A stretch of 64,000 nt of DNA from Globodera rostochiensis. Lineage: Eukaryota; Nematoda; Chromadorea; Rhabditida; Heteroderidae. Under the pieces are notes generated by a model. That model did no database searches and was not told the origin of the DNA. It was given only the letters and a program-made list of their open reading frames with translations. Position 1 is the stretch's first letter, and every line of letters begins with the position of its first letter. The translations under genes were made by a program, and so were the position numbers. Below are positions 31,066 through 41,984 of the stretch, piece by piece. The stretch covers positions 1,054,001-1,118,000 of the forward strand of contig JAEVLN010000008.1 of NCBI GenBank assembly GCA_018350325.1. The letters are read 5' to 3'.

Positions 31066-31434
31066 TATTCATCATTATTCACTTCAATTCTTTTTCACAA
31101 TGTTTTAGCGTGAACCTTCAAGGCTTAAAGCTAATAAAAGTTCTAGAAATATTTGTATCTTAAAAGAATTTAAAAAAATTTTTAGATGTGGCGAGATTTG
31201 TTCAACCAAATGTTTGAATTTCGTTTTTCAACATTAGCTAAATCCGAGTCCAATTTTATTGAAGAATTTAACAATGTTTGGCAAGAGAATTGCTCCAAAT
31301 TAAGCGAAATTTCTAGAAAATTACGCAGGAAAAACTCGAAAAAGCAGACAAAAGCAGCAAGTTAGATGGTCACCTGGTCTATTTTGGCTTTTTTGAACTT
31401 TTCGTGTTTCCTGTTACGATTTAGATTTGGAAAT

Positions 31435-31585
31435 GCCGCCAACAAACTTTGGACAAAATGTCCATACCAAATCGACCGCACAATTGTTTAGTTGAAGACT
31501 CGTTTCAATTTGCCGGGATCGATAAAAACGCTTTCCAAGTCCACCTACGGTTTTCCGCCTCCGGCCCAATTCGCTTTTCAATTTA
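31435..31585 (+). pseudogene. SHT linker scrap joined to a dispersed 100-bp repeat
   Basis: Positions 31437-31480 encode PPTNFGQNVH of the SHT linker. It is followed at once by GTTGAAGACTCGTTTCAATT through GCCTCCGGCCCAATTCGCTT, a block that occurs inverted at 37210-37325 directly after the last SHT-10 exon. Confidence 0.65.
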
Positions 31586-31675
31586 AAAAACACTAATTAG
31601 ATAAATAACTAATTTTTAGCTCTATTAGAAATCAAGACAAAGTGAAGTCGAAAATTCTATTGACCATCGTTTCAT

Positions 31676-32649
31676 TCAAAGACTTCCCGAGTTTGATTTA
31701 TCAATTTTCCGAACATTTGCCGCGGCATTCTCTTCCACAGAATGTCCATCGACAGAATTTGGATAAAATTGCTGTCGTTTAAATTGCCTTTTCCATCTAA
31801 TCAAAGTGGCACTTCCAATTTTCAACATTTTGGCAATGTCCCCGTCACTAATTTTTTTAGGATTTTTGTCCTTAATTTCGTAATAACGTTTCATCAATTC
31901 CTTTTGTTGGCAGTGGGAGTATTTATTTGGTTCTGTAAAAAAATTTTTAATTAATTAAATAAATAGGGCCCGAAATACTCACCGGTTTGGCCAAGTTCGC
32001 GTTTCCAATTGTAAATTGTTACAAAAGTCAGGCCCAACTCTTTTGCGACATTTTCATTTATTTGATTGTGATAAGAGTTTTTGAGCCCCGTCCGATTTAA
32101 CTCGGCTTTCATTTGATCAAATTTCTCTACCAAATGTTTACGTTCGTCTTTTCCATAGAACTTTTGATTTAGGCCAAATTCTTTTTTCCATTTATATATT
32201 TTTGAGCGAATCACTTTTAAATGTTTAGCAATTTTATTTTCAATCTGATTCCATTTTTTTTTCGAATATTTTCCTTTTTGCTTAAATTCTTCTTTAATTG
32301 CGTGGAATTTGTCAACAATTTTACGTTTTTCGTTTGAAGTAATTTTTTCACCATTTTTGGGTTTATCAGAGTTATCAGACTCTGTGAGAGGAGGATTCTG
32401 ATCAGTTGAATTGGGTTCAATTTGGGTGTTCTGCCGGTCGATTTGGTGATGGACATTTTGTCCAAAGTTTGTTGGCGCCGGTGTTTTCAAATTTTCGGCT
32501 TCATCTTTGTCCAACCATTCATCTACGAATAATTCGTCAAATGTTTGGAGTGGCAATTCTTCCAATTTCTCCAATTGTACGGATTCGGATTTGTCCAATA
32601 AATTTGTTGCAAAGAATGAAACCAAAATTAAAATCCAAAACTCTTCCAT
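31676..32649 (-). CDS. SHT-8: secreted tandem helix-turn-helix protein
   Basis: Exons are 32649-31983 and 31932-31676 with a 50-bp intron; the product is 307 residues. The start MEEFWILILVSFFATNLLDK gives the signal peptide. The linker lacks the GQIG step and has one unit (TQIEPNSTDQNPPLTESDNS). Modules are IAKHLKVIRSKIYKWKKEFG, VAKELGLTFVTIYNWKRELG and IAKMLKIGSATLIRWKRQFK. An extra Lys in NPKKISDGD also occurs in SHT-9 and SHT-13, which groups these three. The tail is complete (DKSNSGSL). Confidence 0.86.
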
Positions 32650-32944
32650 TTATTTTGGCAAATCACGTCTGACTTACAATTTAATTTTATATTTAAATTC
32701 AAAATTCGATTGCAAAAATCTGGCAATAATTTTGTGTTAAAGAATTTCTCGTAAAAAGATTTTAATAATAAATATTCACAAAATGAAATAAAATAACTAA
32801 AATGGTGAATTTTTTGCCCAAATAAATTGGAGTCACGCAGAAAATCAATAAGGCCCATCATTTTCCAAATTTCTGCCAACCCTGAAACTCTTCTCCTAGT
32901 GCCAACAATTTTTGCTAGCAAATAAAGCAAATTTTTAAAAAGTT

Positions 32945-33160
32945 TTGAAGTTCAACAAACAGAGAGCTTCGAATGATATCGATTTTGTTTAATTGTTTTT
33001 CTAATGATTATGTTATGACTGGTCGCAACAAAACGGCCGGAGCCGAACTGTCCGGATTCGATCACGAGTTGTGGCAAAATAAATTCAATCGGATTTAATT
33101 TTCGATCACGGTCATATGATCCAAGGCCAAAATCAATCAAAACCATTAGCGCCTGGATGA
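32945..33160. repeat. Second segment of the duplicated 5' flank
   Basis: It matches 5850-6060 (TTCAACAAACAGAGAGCTTC, GATATCGATTTTGTTT, AAAATAAATTCAAT). It lies in the same position relative to SHT-8 as the other copy to SHT-1. Confidence 0.7.
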
Positions 33161-33540
33161 GGGTTCCAAAATATTTAGAGATCGTAATTTTTTCTTTTTT
33201 TTTGGATTTTGTGCTTTTGAGAATTTTTGCCCATTTTATGTCTTTTAGAAAAAGCTTGTGCCCGTTTAGGCGACTATTTGTAATTTTTCTTGCCCAAAAG
33301 TAGCAGCCTATTTATTTAAATTTTATTTATTCTTAATGTTTACCCGGCTGAAATAGACAAAATGTTTAAAAAGTTTCTATTATGAGCATTTTTTTGCCAG
33401 TATAAAAAGTGAAATTATTATTAATAATCTTTACCAATTTTAGAAAAGCTTTATTGGAAAGTTTATAAAAATAAAAATGATTCTGTTGCGGGCGGATACA
33501 AATTAAAAAATAAAAGAAATTGTGAACAGATTTGGTGTTT
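33160..33540. other. AT-rich spacer, nothing recognised
   Basis: No gene or clear repeat is visible. Confidence 0.5.
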
Positions 33541-33544
33541 TTTC

Positions 33545-33771
33545 AAACATTTCAAATATTTCCCGGACTTGAGTTATCAATTTCCTGAATATTTGAGCCG
33601 GCATTTTTTTCATGCCCATCAACAGAATTTGGATGAAATTGCTGTCGTTATAATTGCTTTTTCCATCTAAACAAAGTGTTTGTTCCAATTTTCAATATTT
33701 TGGCAATGTCCCCGTCACTAATTTTTTTAGGATTTTTGTCCTTAATTTCATAATAACGTTTCATCAATTCA
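33545..33771 (-). pseudogene. SHT-9: exon 2 fragment with frameshift
   Basis: It starts within exon 2 at MKRYYEIKDKNPKKISDGD, with a recognisable IAKILKIGTNTLFRWKKQL; a two-base insertion (CAATTATAACGACAG in place of CAATTTAAACGACAG) then breaks the frame. The tail has the short DGHEKNA form seen in SHT-2, so it mixes features of two lineages. Exon 1, the intron and the first dozen codons of exon 2 are absent. Confidence 0.85.
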
Positions 33772-33939
33772 TAAACCGCAAACTAAACATTTTTTTTGTT
33801 TTGTTCTATTCGGTACTCGGACCATTCGGCAATCGGACCGGTAGCCGGCTGATGGCCTAATTTTTTCCTCTATTTATTAAATTTTTTTTTGAAAAAAGCA
33901 AAAAAAAAATCTCAAAAATTTCCTCTGAATTTTAACCGT

Positions 33940-33992
33940 CAACTTCCAACCAGCGAAATTCTCTCTCATCCTTACAGCGCCATCCTCAACGC
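33940..33992 (-). repeat. Head fragment of the tRNA-derived repeat
   Basis: The minus strand reads TGTAAGGATGAGAGAGAATT, TCGCTGGTTGGAAGTTGACG, GTTAAAA, the same head as at 9.5, 34.8 and 44.7 kb, without a tRNA-like body. Confidence 0.6.
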
Positions 33993-34582
33993 CAGGGTGC
34001 GCATCTGTCCTTATTTATAAGATTTGTCCTTATTTGAGGGGTGCCAATCTTATAAATTAAAAATGTCCTTATTTGTAAGATTTGTCCTTATTTCAAGCCT
34101 TCGTCCTTTTTTAGTCTTATTTTTCGATTTTGTGAAGATTTTCATAATATTATGCGCCAATTTTCAAAATCAGAAAAGTTCGAAGCGAATTGGACAAATT
34201 TTCTCACCAAATTGAGTCGAAATTTCAAAAATTTTCTCGGCGGCGCCTATCGGCACCGCCGACTCCTTCCCAGAACCCAAAAACTGCAAAAAAAAGTACA
34301 GCATTTTTTAAATTTTGGTTGCAAATCTGTTAACAAATTTTGCATTTTTGAAAATCGAAAATCGGCAAAATTTTCGAAAATCCATGGGAGCAATTTCCAA
34401 CCCCCAAATATTGAGGAACATTGTCGGTGGAGAAAAATATGATAAAAAAGTACATTTCATGCCAAAAATAAACATGTTGCTGCATTTTTGAACATTTTGT
34501 AAAATGTCCTTATTTCGTACCCCAAAATCTTATTTTTTGCCCTTGATGTCCTTATTTTTGAAAATTTTCGATGCGCACCCTG
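33993..34582. mobile_element. hAT-type MITE, 590 bp
   Basis: The terminal inverted repeats are CAGGGTGCGCATC (33993-34005) and GATGCGCACCCTG (34570-34582). The target duplication is CTCAACGC (33985-33992 and 34583-34590), a perfect 8 bp. Near both ends the words GTCCTTATTT and TCTTAT recur. The middle holds the GC hairpin (34230-34270). No transposase is encoded. The 8-bp duplication and CAGGG ends fit hAT. Confidence 0.93.
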
Positions 34583-34635
34583 CTCAACGCGGTCCATCGA
34601 TCGCTTCGCTGGCGACGGTTGGGCAACCATCCGGT

Positions 34636-34860
34636 GCTACCAGTAATGAATAGGCAAAATGGTAACCCGGGTGGGACTGGTGGGACTCGAACCCACGACC
34701 TCTACCCAATCCGCTGGAGCTCTTCCAACTGAGATACCGAGGCACTCCATTTGCCTTCTTCTTTATGGATGATCTTTTGTCCCCTCAATGCGCGTTTAAC
34801 CGTCTCGTCCAACCTGCGAATCTCTCATCCTTACAATGGATAAAAATGTCATCTCATCCG
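34636..34860 (-). repeat. tRNA-derived dispersed repeat (SINE-like), copy 2
   Basis: On the minus strand: head TGTAAGGATGAGAGATTCGC and GACGGTTAAACGCGC, then GACAAAAGATCATCCATAAA, box A TATCTCAGTTGG, box B GGTTCGAGTCC (near 34692) and the tail ACCATTTTGCCTATTCATTA. The acceptor stem is scrambled (GTGCCTCGG against CCACCAGTCCCACC), so this copy cannot be a tRNA. Confidence 0.75.
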
Positions 34861-35423
34861 GATTCCTCGTCACTTCATCCATTTCCCCGTCTTGAAACTA
34901 ATTAATTGCCAGTAGTGAAGTAGTGAACTAGCCTATTTTTTAAGTGCTAATTTCAATTTGTTAAGAAAAGACACTTTCCCGTAAGATGGCGTTTCAAAAT
35001 CATACATTGGAATCAAAATATCAGATTTTAGGGTAAAAATCAGAACATTTTAAAAAATGTCACAAAATTTAGTAAATCTTTATTTTTTGCATATTTTTCT
35101 CAACAATTCGGGGGTTGGAAATTACGGTTTTTTGCATGGAATTTCGAGTTTTGCCGAGTTTCAAATTTTAGAACTTTTCAACAAAAAAAAACTGTAATAA
35201 CCCGACTTGGCTTGGAAATGCGAGCCCTGACGAACTCAAACAAAAATGCCCGAGGGAAAGTGTCCGCCCGGCCAAAAAAATTTTAAAAAGCCAGCTCATC
35301 TCTTAACAGTAATTCAAACTCGATCGAAATGGTTGTTCAGGCCTATTTTCGTGACTATTTGAATTTTTAGGATAGCTATTATTTTGTAATTTGGCGATTT
35401 GTCTATGCAAAAAAATAAAACAT
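34861..35423. other. AT-rich spacer, nothing recognised
   Basis: No gene or repeat is clear. Confidence 0.45.
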
Positions 35424-35433
35424 GCCAATATGC

Positions 35434-36305
35434 GGTAGGGGTCGTTTGAGTCTGGCACTTGAGTCTGGCCATTTGAGTCTGGTGGCCACTTGAGTCTGGC
35501 CATTTGAGTCTGGTTAGAAGGAAAATTTTTTTAAATTAAATCTTCTAAAATAAGAAAGTCAAGCAACATATTCTAAAAAAATAGAACTTTCTTAAACAAA
35601 AAATGGGGTAATACTTATGGCCCCCCCCATTATTTGAAAATAATAAAAATAATTTTCTAAGTGGATAAAAAGGAGTTTCTAGGGGTATTCGAGGCCGTAG
35701 ATTCTGAATCTGATATTTATTTCGACCAATTTCAAACCCACGACACAGAATTCGAACAATTTTTCGAAAATTTCAAAATTAAATTAATTTTAGCCTTTTA
35801 ATCATTCAAAAAACTAAATAAATATCAGATTCAGAATCTACGGCCTCGAATACCCCTATGAACTCCTTTTTATCCACTTAGAAATTATTTTTATTTTTTT
35901 CAAAAAAATGGGGGGGGGACCAGCATAAGTAAGTATTACCAAAAATGGTACTTGGGATTCGTTTGTTGAATTGGATGATGTCAAATGATAAATCTGATGT
36001 CATATTCGTGATCAGCTACCTCGATAACCCCGGAGTACTTCTCAGAATTACATAAAACTGATTTTTAAAAAAAATTCGGGGACCTATATAAGACACCATT
36101 ACCGTTTTTTGTTTAAGAAAGTTCTATTTTTTTAGAATATGTTGCTTGACTTTCTTATTTTAGAAGATTTAATTTAAAAAAATTTTCCTTCTAACCAGAC
36201 TCAAATGGCCAGACTCAAGTGGCCACCAGACTCAAATGGCCAGACTCAAGTAGCCAGACTCAAGTGGCCCAGACTCAAATGGCCAGACTCAAACGGGCCG
36301 CTCCC
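35434..36305. mobile_element. Foldback/MULE-like non-autonomous element, 872 bp
   Basis: Long inverted ends are made of the word TTGAGTCTGGCCA and its variants (left 35438-35515, right 36195-36300), continuing into TTAGAAGGAAAATTTTTTTA and AGAAAGTCAAGCAACATATT on both sides. A second, inner inverted pair carries GGGTATTCGAGGCCGTAGAT (35697-35716, and 35838-35857 reversed). The flanks GCCAATATGC at 35424-35433 and 36306-36315 form a perfect 10-bp target duplication, which suits Mutator-like elements. No transposase frame is present. Confidence 0.88.
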
Positions 36306-36608
36306 GCCAATATGCCCCCAAAAAGGTGTTTAAAATATTTAAATTATATTTCAAGAAATCAAGCTGATATTTTTATTATGCACAATGCAAATGAAAAATA
36401 AATTGAAAAATTCTGAAAATTGTTTGAGTTCGGGTTCGGGGGTTCGAAATTGGTCGAAATAAAACTACCCCAAATGCCATTTTACGAAAGGCTGTGAACT
36501 AACTTTTTGTTACGTCAACAATTTTGAAGAAAACAATTAAGAAAAGCATTCAAATTGTTCAAAAGTTTAGGAAAAAGAAAATGTGCAACGTTATGTTTTG
36601 AATATCAG

Positions 36609-36788
36609 GCATGCTCACGGATACGAATTTTTGTATCCGAATCCGTTCGTCCTCAAAATCCCATATCCGGAAATCCGCGGATATACAGCGTATATATCCG
36701 GATAAGTGAATTTTTCATATACGTTATCCGTCCGTATCCGTAAATATCCGCGGATATTCGCATATCCGGATATCCGTGAGCATGCCAG
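36609..36788. mobile_element. Palindromic TATCCG-rich element, about 180 bp
   Basis: The ends are GGCATGCTCACGGATA and its exact complement TATCCGTGAGCATGCC. The interior consists of TATCCG, CGGATA and ATATCCGGA words on both strands. I could not define a target duplication. It belongs with the other short low-complexity foldback repeats in the window. Confidence 0.7.
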
Positions 36789-36789
36789 G

Positions 36790-37318
36790 CGAATACATCC
36801 AGAATATAAAGAAACCATTCAACGATTTTGTGAGTTTTTATTGACAATTCATTTGAATCCCCCGAATTTGAGTTAATTTCCTGAAATTTGCGGATGTCTG
36901 GACGTCCATAGCTCTTGTTCCTCCACAATTTGTCTACAACTACTTTTGCATTGTTATGTCTACTCTTGAACCAACACCGGAACTCCAAGAAGTAATTCTT
37001 TATTTGTTAATACTTGGCTTGGCCCGAGGCGAATCATTCAAAACTGAAGCTGGGAAAGCACAAAATTTTACTTTTTGTTGATATTTAGTAGATAATGGGA
37101 TCGGCGAAACCCAATGCTTTATGATTTTAATGCAAAACACAAGAAGAAAACTTTAACAAAAAAAAACGGGATGATTAAGCGACGAGAGAACAATAAAACC
37201 AGGAAAATACAACAGCAAAAAACAACATATTTTGAAAAGCGAATTGGGCCGGAGGCGTGAAAACGAAGGCGGAATTTGGAAAGAGTTTTTTTCGATCCTG
37301 GCAAATTGAAACGAGTCT
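36790..37318. other. Spacer with a dispersed 100-bp repeat
   Basis: Positions 37210-37318 are the inverted copy of 31485-31585. The rest is AT-rich without a recognised gene. Confidence 0.5.
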
Positions 37319-37965
37319 TCAACCAAACAATCCTTCAGGTCCAATATTCTCAAAATTTGGATGCATTTGCTGTCGTTTAAATTGCTTTATCCAGTTATAC
37401 AAAGTGTCTCTTCCAATTTTCAAGATTTTGGCAATGTCTCTAACACTCATTTTAGGCTTTTGGATCTTAATTTCATAATAACGTTTCATCAATTCATTTT
37501 GTTCGCTGTGCGGGTATTTTTGATTTGGTGCTGTAAAAGTATCTTAATTAATTAAATAAATAGGTCTCTAAATACTCACTGGTTTGGCTAAGTTCACGTT
37601 TCCACCTGTAAATTGTTTTAAAATTAAAGCCCAACTCTTTTGCGACAGTTTTATCAATTTCGTGATTATAAGAGTTTTTGAATCCGTCTCGCGTTAACTC
37701 GGCTTTTCTCTGATCAAATTTCTCTGTCAAATGTTTACGTTCATTTATTGGATTTGTTCGACTTAGGCCAAATTTTTTTTTCCATTGGTTTAATGTGCGA
37801 ACATTTACACAAAATTTTTCAGCGATTTCATTGTCTATTTCTTTGCATGATTTTTTGTCTTCACCGGAATGTTCATTTTTCATTTGCATTAACTTTTTCA
37901 CAATTTTAATCTTTTCATCGTCCGAGTAATTTGGCCCTAAAGAAGCAAAACATTCAAAAAGGTTA

Positions 37966-40506
37966 CCGTATAACCTAAAATAGAACTCCCGGGAGTTCTA
38001 TTTTTCAACGCCCCCAAAAAGGGGAGTTCTATTTTAGGGGGGAGCTCTAATTTAGGGGGGAGTTCTATTTTTCAACCTCTTTTTTCAGAAAATATTAAAA
38101 AATTTGCAATTTTTGCACCAATTTTGGCAAAATTTGGACAATTTTTACCATTTTTTCTGGCAAAATCAATCACTGAATAGAAATTTTATTATTGATAACA
38201 ATAGTTTCAATATTTTTAAACACAAAACATCAAAGTTCAATTGAAAAATCACTTCCAATGTTTTCATCTTCGTTCAAATCAATTTCCTCGACCAATTTAA
38301 TCATATCATCTTCTTGTCGGCGCTGGCGTAATAATGGAAGTCCATTTGGAATCGCTCCATCCTTCTAAAATACGCCAATATACAAATTTCAAATGTTTTT
38401 CAACCTTAAAAACGTGAATAAGGGCATCATTTTTTCCATCATCTTCTTTGGAAATTCCACAACAGAGAAAAGACTTCACGATGATGTCTTTGGAGAGCGT
38501 CTCCCACGCTGAAACAATCCATTCCAAGTAAATTTCCATCGGAGGGGCTCTGAGATTTCCACCAGATGTTGTTGGTTTGTCACCATGAAGCATCCAGTCC
38601 GAGTGGAGTTCACGAATCGAGTTTTTGAATGGCGCATTCCATGACACGTCAGGGACCTCAAAAAAGAAATCATTTGAGATTTTAACATTTTTCAAACTTG
38701 GATGTATTTGGTCGTCCCGCCTGGTACGACTGCCGTATGGATGGCCAAACGCTGCAATGTTTGTTTGGTATCAGCACTGATATGGCATCTGAAACTGTCC
38801 CATATGAGAAGCCGATTTCCAAAGAAGAAATTTCCGAACACCTGAATTGATAAAATTATAAATAAAGGTAAAAATAATGAATTTAGACCTCTTCGAGATA
38901 TTTTGTAGTGAGTTCATTGTCCATCCACGTCCTACCACACCATGAAAGAACCAATTTGTTCTTGAAACGTCTCACAATTTCCGGCACAGTCCTCTTTTTT
39001 GGCAACAGTACAAACGGTGGCAATTTGACTCCATCCGATCTTGCTGTCAGAATAACAGTCACGCGCGCCTTCTCATGGCCTGTGTTGAGCACGGTTACAG
39101 ATTTAGCGCCCTTTTCTGACACACAGGTACCACCGGATGGGTCGAGCCATACCGCTGTCTCATCGCATGCGTAGACAAACTTGTAACTAAAAGGCGACTA
39201 ATAATTTTTAAAATCTATAAATTGGAACGTACTCATTTTTTTTCCAAAGTTTCTGGACGTACAAGATGAAGTTGATGATTACATCAACATAGGCATCTGG
39301 TGGTTTTTGCGCCACTGTTGTTGGCCTTCTCATTGAAAAATTGTGCCGTTTCATAAAGTAGTCGAGCCATCCATTGCTAGCCTAAATAATTGCCAAGATA
39401 ACTTGCGAAAACCAAAATTATGGCTTACTGAAAAATTATTCATTTTTGAATAGTGCACACTCATTTTCTGGGCCTCCGTCACAATCATGTTGCGAGAAAC
39501 GCGCAATTTCCTCCCTCTCAATTCCTTGATCCACTCTGCAAGTGCGGTGTCAAAATCAGCGTCGGTGAGCTTTCGTCCTCCGCCCTGAATGCGTTTCCGG
39601 GTAGCTGATTCCATCCTTAAGCAGAAATAAATTTGGTTTTGCAAAAAAAGTACTAACATTTTTTTCAAATCCAATTCCTGTTTTTTCCAAACTCTCATTG
39701 TGCTTCTGGCAACAGTGAAGTGTTTGCTCGCTGCGTGAAGCGATGTCTTTTTTGCAAAATCCAAAATCTCTATTTTGTCATGAATAGTAAACGCTCGTCG
39801 CTTTCGTTTGGTCGGTGGATTTGTTGAACCGTCTTCGTCTTCTGAAGTGTACAGTTGAATATTCGGTTCAAAGTTGATGGACGGCGAAGACGCGGATGTT
39901 GAGGGCTTGTCTCTGACGGATGGTGCTGTTTTTACGATATTGGCGTTTTCGTCGGCTGCAACCTCGTCCCGAAGCCAACATTCACAACAGACGACTTTTG
40001 CGCCGTATCCCTCCTCTGCATCGATTGAGATAGAGCACGGCGATATTGCATGGCAGGGTTCAAAGCACTTTTTGCAAAAGTGCGCGCCGGAGGATGGATT
40101 ATTGCACGAAATACAAACCTAAATTTAAAGGAGGAAAATTGATATTTTTATTTTGGCTTTACTTTTGCATTTTTCGATGAGTCTTCCATCCTTTAACAAG
40201 CAGGAAATTCAAAATCAATAAACGTGTTCAGCTAGAATTAGTAAAATTGCTTATAATTTAGAAACAGCTAACGTGAAAATAAAAACATAAATGCGCAGTA
40301 TATGAGAAAGGAAGAATGAGTATATTCTGGCAAAATGTTTATTATTTATGCATTCAACTTTTTTCAAAAATTGGGGGGGGGGGCTCTATTTCAGGGGGGA
40401 GTTCTAATTTAGGGGGGCGTTCTATTTTTCAACCCCCCCAAAAAGGGGAGTTCTATTTTAGGGGGGAGTTCTAATTTAGGGAGGCGTTATATTTTAGGTT
40501 ATACGG
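37966..40506 (-). mobile_element. Pogo/Tigger DNA transposon, apparently complete
   Basis: The ends are CCGTATAACCTAAAATA and its exact complement. TA is present on both sides (37964-37965, 40507-40508), the Tc1/mariner-superfamily target duplication. Inside each end lie tandem, mutually complementary words (GGGGAGTTCTATTTTAGGGG, GGGGAGTTCTAATTTAGGGG) that give long G/C-rich hairpin potential. A transposase gene fills the middle. The element is 2541 bp and lies in the same orientation as SHT-10. Confidence 0.93.
38306..40189 (-). CDS. Pogo/Tigger-type transposase, multi-exon
   Basis: It should cut and paste its element. The model starts at 40189 (MEDSSKNAK), with a GTAAAG donor after 27 bp; exon 2 begins at 40118 with a zinc-binding region (CISC, CKKC, CHAISPC, CCEC), a KRKRR nuclear signal and a helix-turn-helix ending STMRVWKKQELDLKK. 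Further exons carry a CENP-B-like part (GGGRKLTDADFD, MIVTEAQKM), the link NGWLDYFMKRHNF, then FVYACDETAVWLD with the first catalytic Asp, VTVILTARSDG, LLIWDSFRCHIS with the second Asp, and a C-terminal part (EWIVSAW, SFLCCGIS). I placed exons by GT-AG signals near 39660, 39235-39190 and 38885-38845. No definite break was seen, so it may be active; exact exon ends are uncertain. Confidence 0.8.
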
Positions 40507-41479
40507 TAAATTATTCGTTGTTTAATTTTAAATTGTAAAGTTTGAGTCAGCTCGTTAATATTTCCCCTATATTTAGAGATTTTTTAACAAATTTTTAAGA
40601 ATAAATCTAACCGGTTTTTCGACTGATGCCAAATTCTTTTTTCCATTCATATATTTTTGAGCGATAGGACTTTTAACTGTTTAGCAATTTTACCCTCAAT
40701 TTGATTTCTTTCTTTCCTATTGAATTTCCCTTTTTGCTTTAATTCGTCTTTTATTGCGTGGAATTTGTCGATAATTTTACGTTTTTGCTCATCTGAAGTA
40801 ATTTCTTTCATTATTTCGTTATGTTCTTCACCATTTTTGGCATTATCAGAGTGATCAGACTCTGTGAGTTGTCCAGAGTGATCAGACTCTGTGAGTTGTC
40901 CAGAGTGATCAGACTCTGTGAGAGGAGGATTCTGATCAGTTGAATTGGGTTCATTTTGTCCAGAGTGATCAGACTCTGTGAGAGGAGGATTCTGATCAGT
41001 TGAATTGGATTCAATTTGTCCAAGCTGATCAGTAGAATTAGGTTCACTTTGTCCAAGTTGGGTGTTCTGTCCATCGATTTGGTGATGAAAATTTTGTTCA
41101 AGCGTTAATTTATCCCATTCGTCGGCTTTCTCATTGTCCCACCAGCCTTCTCCGAATATTTCATCAAATAATTGTACGGATTCGGCCTTTTCAAGTGAAT
41201 TTGTTGCGAAGAAAAACACCAAAATTGAAATCCAAAATTCTTCCATTTTATTATTGCAAAATAAACTCTAAATTTAGATTCCAATTAATTTTATAAATAA
41301 ACAGAAATGATATGGGAAATTGTCAATTATTTTGTTAATGAATTTCTGTCAAAAATTTTCAAAGAATAATAAATTTTCACAAATCTTTACAATATTAACT
41401 TTAGAGCCAAAACCGAACTATAATGGCTTAAAAAACTTTTTTTTTTTAATCTCATCCATGATTATTATTTATACAATAA

Positions 41480-41660
41480 ATATTCTTTTGTTTAATAAAA
41501 AAAAATGATTGGAAGTAATAAATGACAGCGCCCACAACTGAATGGGCATTCATATAATTCCTTAATCAAGTATCATCCTGAATCAATATTCCTGACATTT
41601 CCTACTAATAATCATTATTTTGTAAAAATGCCGATCGATTTTTGAATAGCTAAAAAATGA
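41480..41660 (-). promoter_or_regulatory. Conserved SHT 5' block of SHT-10
   Basis: On the minus strand it has CGGCATTTTTACAAAATAAT, GTCAGGAATATTGATTCAGG, ATGAATGCCCATTCAGTTGT and CTGTCATTTATTACTTCCAA, 240-400 bp before the start. Confidence 0.55.
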
Positions 41661-41699
41661 AAAAATTTTATAATTTTCCCTGAAGGATAAGTAACATTT

Positions 41700-41944
41700 C
41701 CGCTTCTGTTGACATTTACACCAGGGATGTAAATCGTATCGCGCTATATATATCGCATTTACCACAAATGAAGACAAAGTTTTTCGTAGCTTTTTCGCCA
41801 ATTTTCGGAACGGGCCTTAGTAGTTACCACCTGCTTTTTCCCCGGGTACGGTAGCCAACCCATACCTATTGAGGGGGTGGGGCGCCAATTGAGCGCCAGC
41901 CAGCCAAGTGAGCGCGGGCCATCTGAGGCCCAGCCAAGTGAGTC
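41700..41944. other. Short spacer with GAGCGCCAGCC words
   Basis: CAGGGATGTAAATCG at 41733 resembles the hAT-type left ends. The GCCAGCCAGCCAAGTGAGCG words at 41890-41940 recur loosely near 60365-60410. No gene is seen. Confidence 0.45.
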
Positions 41945-41984
41945 CTAAAGCCAAAACCTATTGGCAGGGTCCTGCGCGACGTTT

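Larger units (their letters stand above)
37319..41246 (-). pseudogene. SHT-10: four-module copy split by a pogo element, frameshifted
   Basis: Exon 1 (41246-40612) has the signal peptide MEEFWISILVFFFATNSLEK, the most expanded linker of any gene here (three full units plus two short GQLTESDHS units) and module 1. One extra base near 40670 (GTCCTATCGC against GTCAATCGC) breaks module 1. A phase-1 donor (GTTAGA) follows. The next exon (37936-37580, 357 bp, symmetric phase 1-1) encodes a divergent module (NEIAEKFCVNVRTLNQWKKK) and a standard module 2. The last exon (37530-37319) has module 3 and a changed tail ending PEGLFG. If spliced and in frame it would have four modules, one more than its relatives. 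The pogo transposon occupies the first intron. It may be a pseudogene or contain an assembly error. Confidence 0.8.

Noticed and set aside
35200..35520. Minus-strand frame with SNGQTQVPDSND
   Set aside because: It lies within the end repeats of the foldback element.
36555..36988. Frames over the TATCCG palindrome
   Set aside because: Both strands read similar repetitive peptides because the DNA is palindromic.
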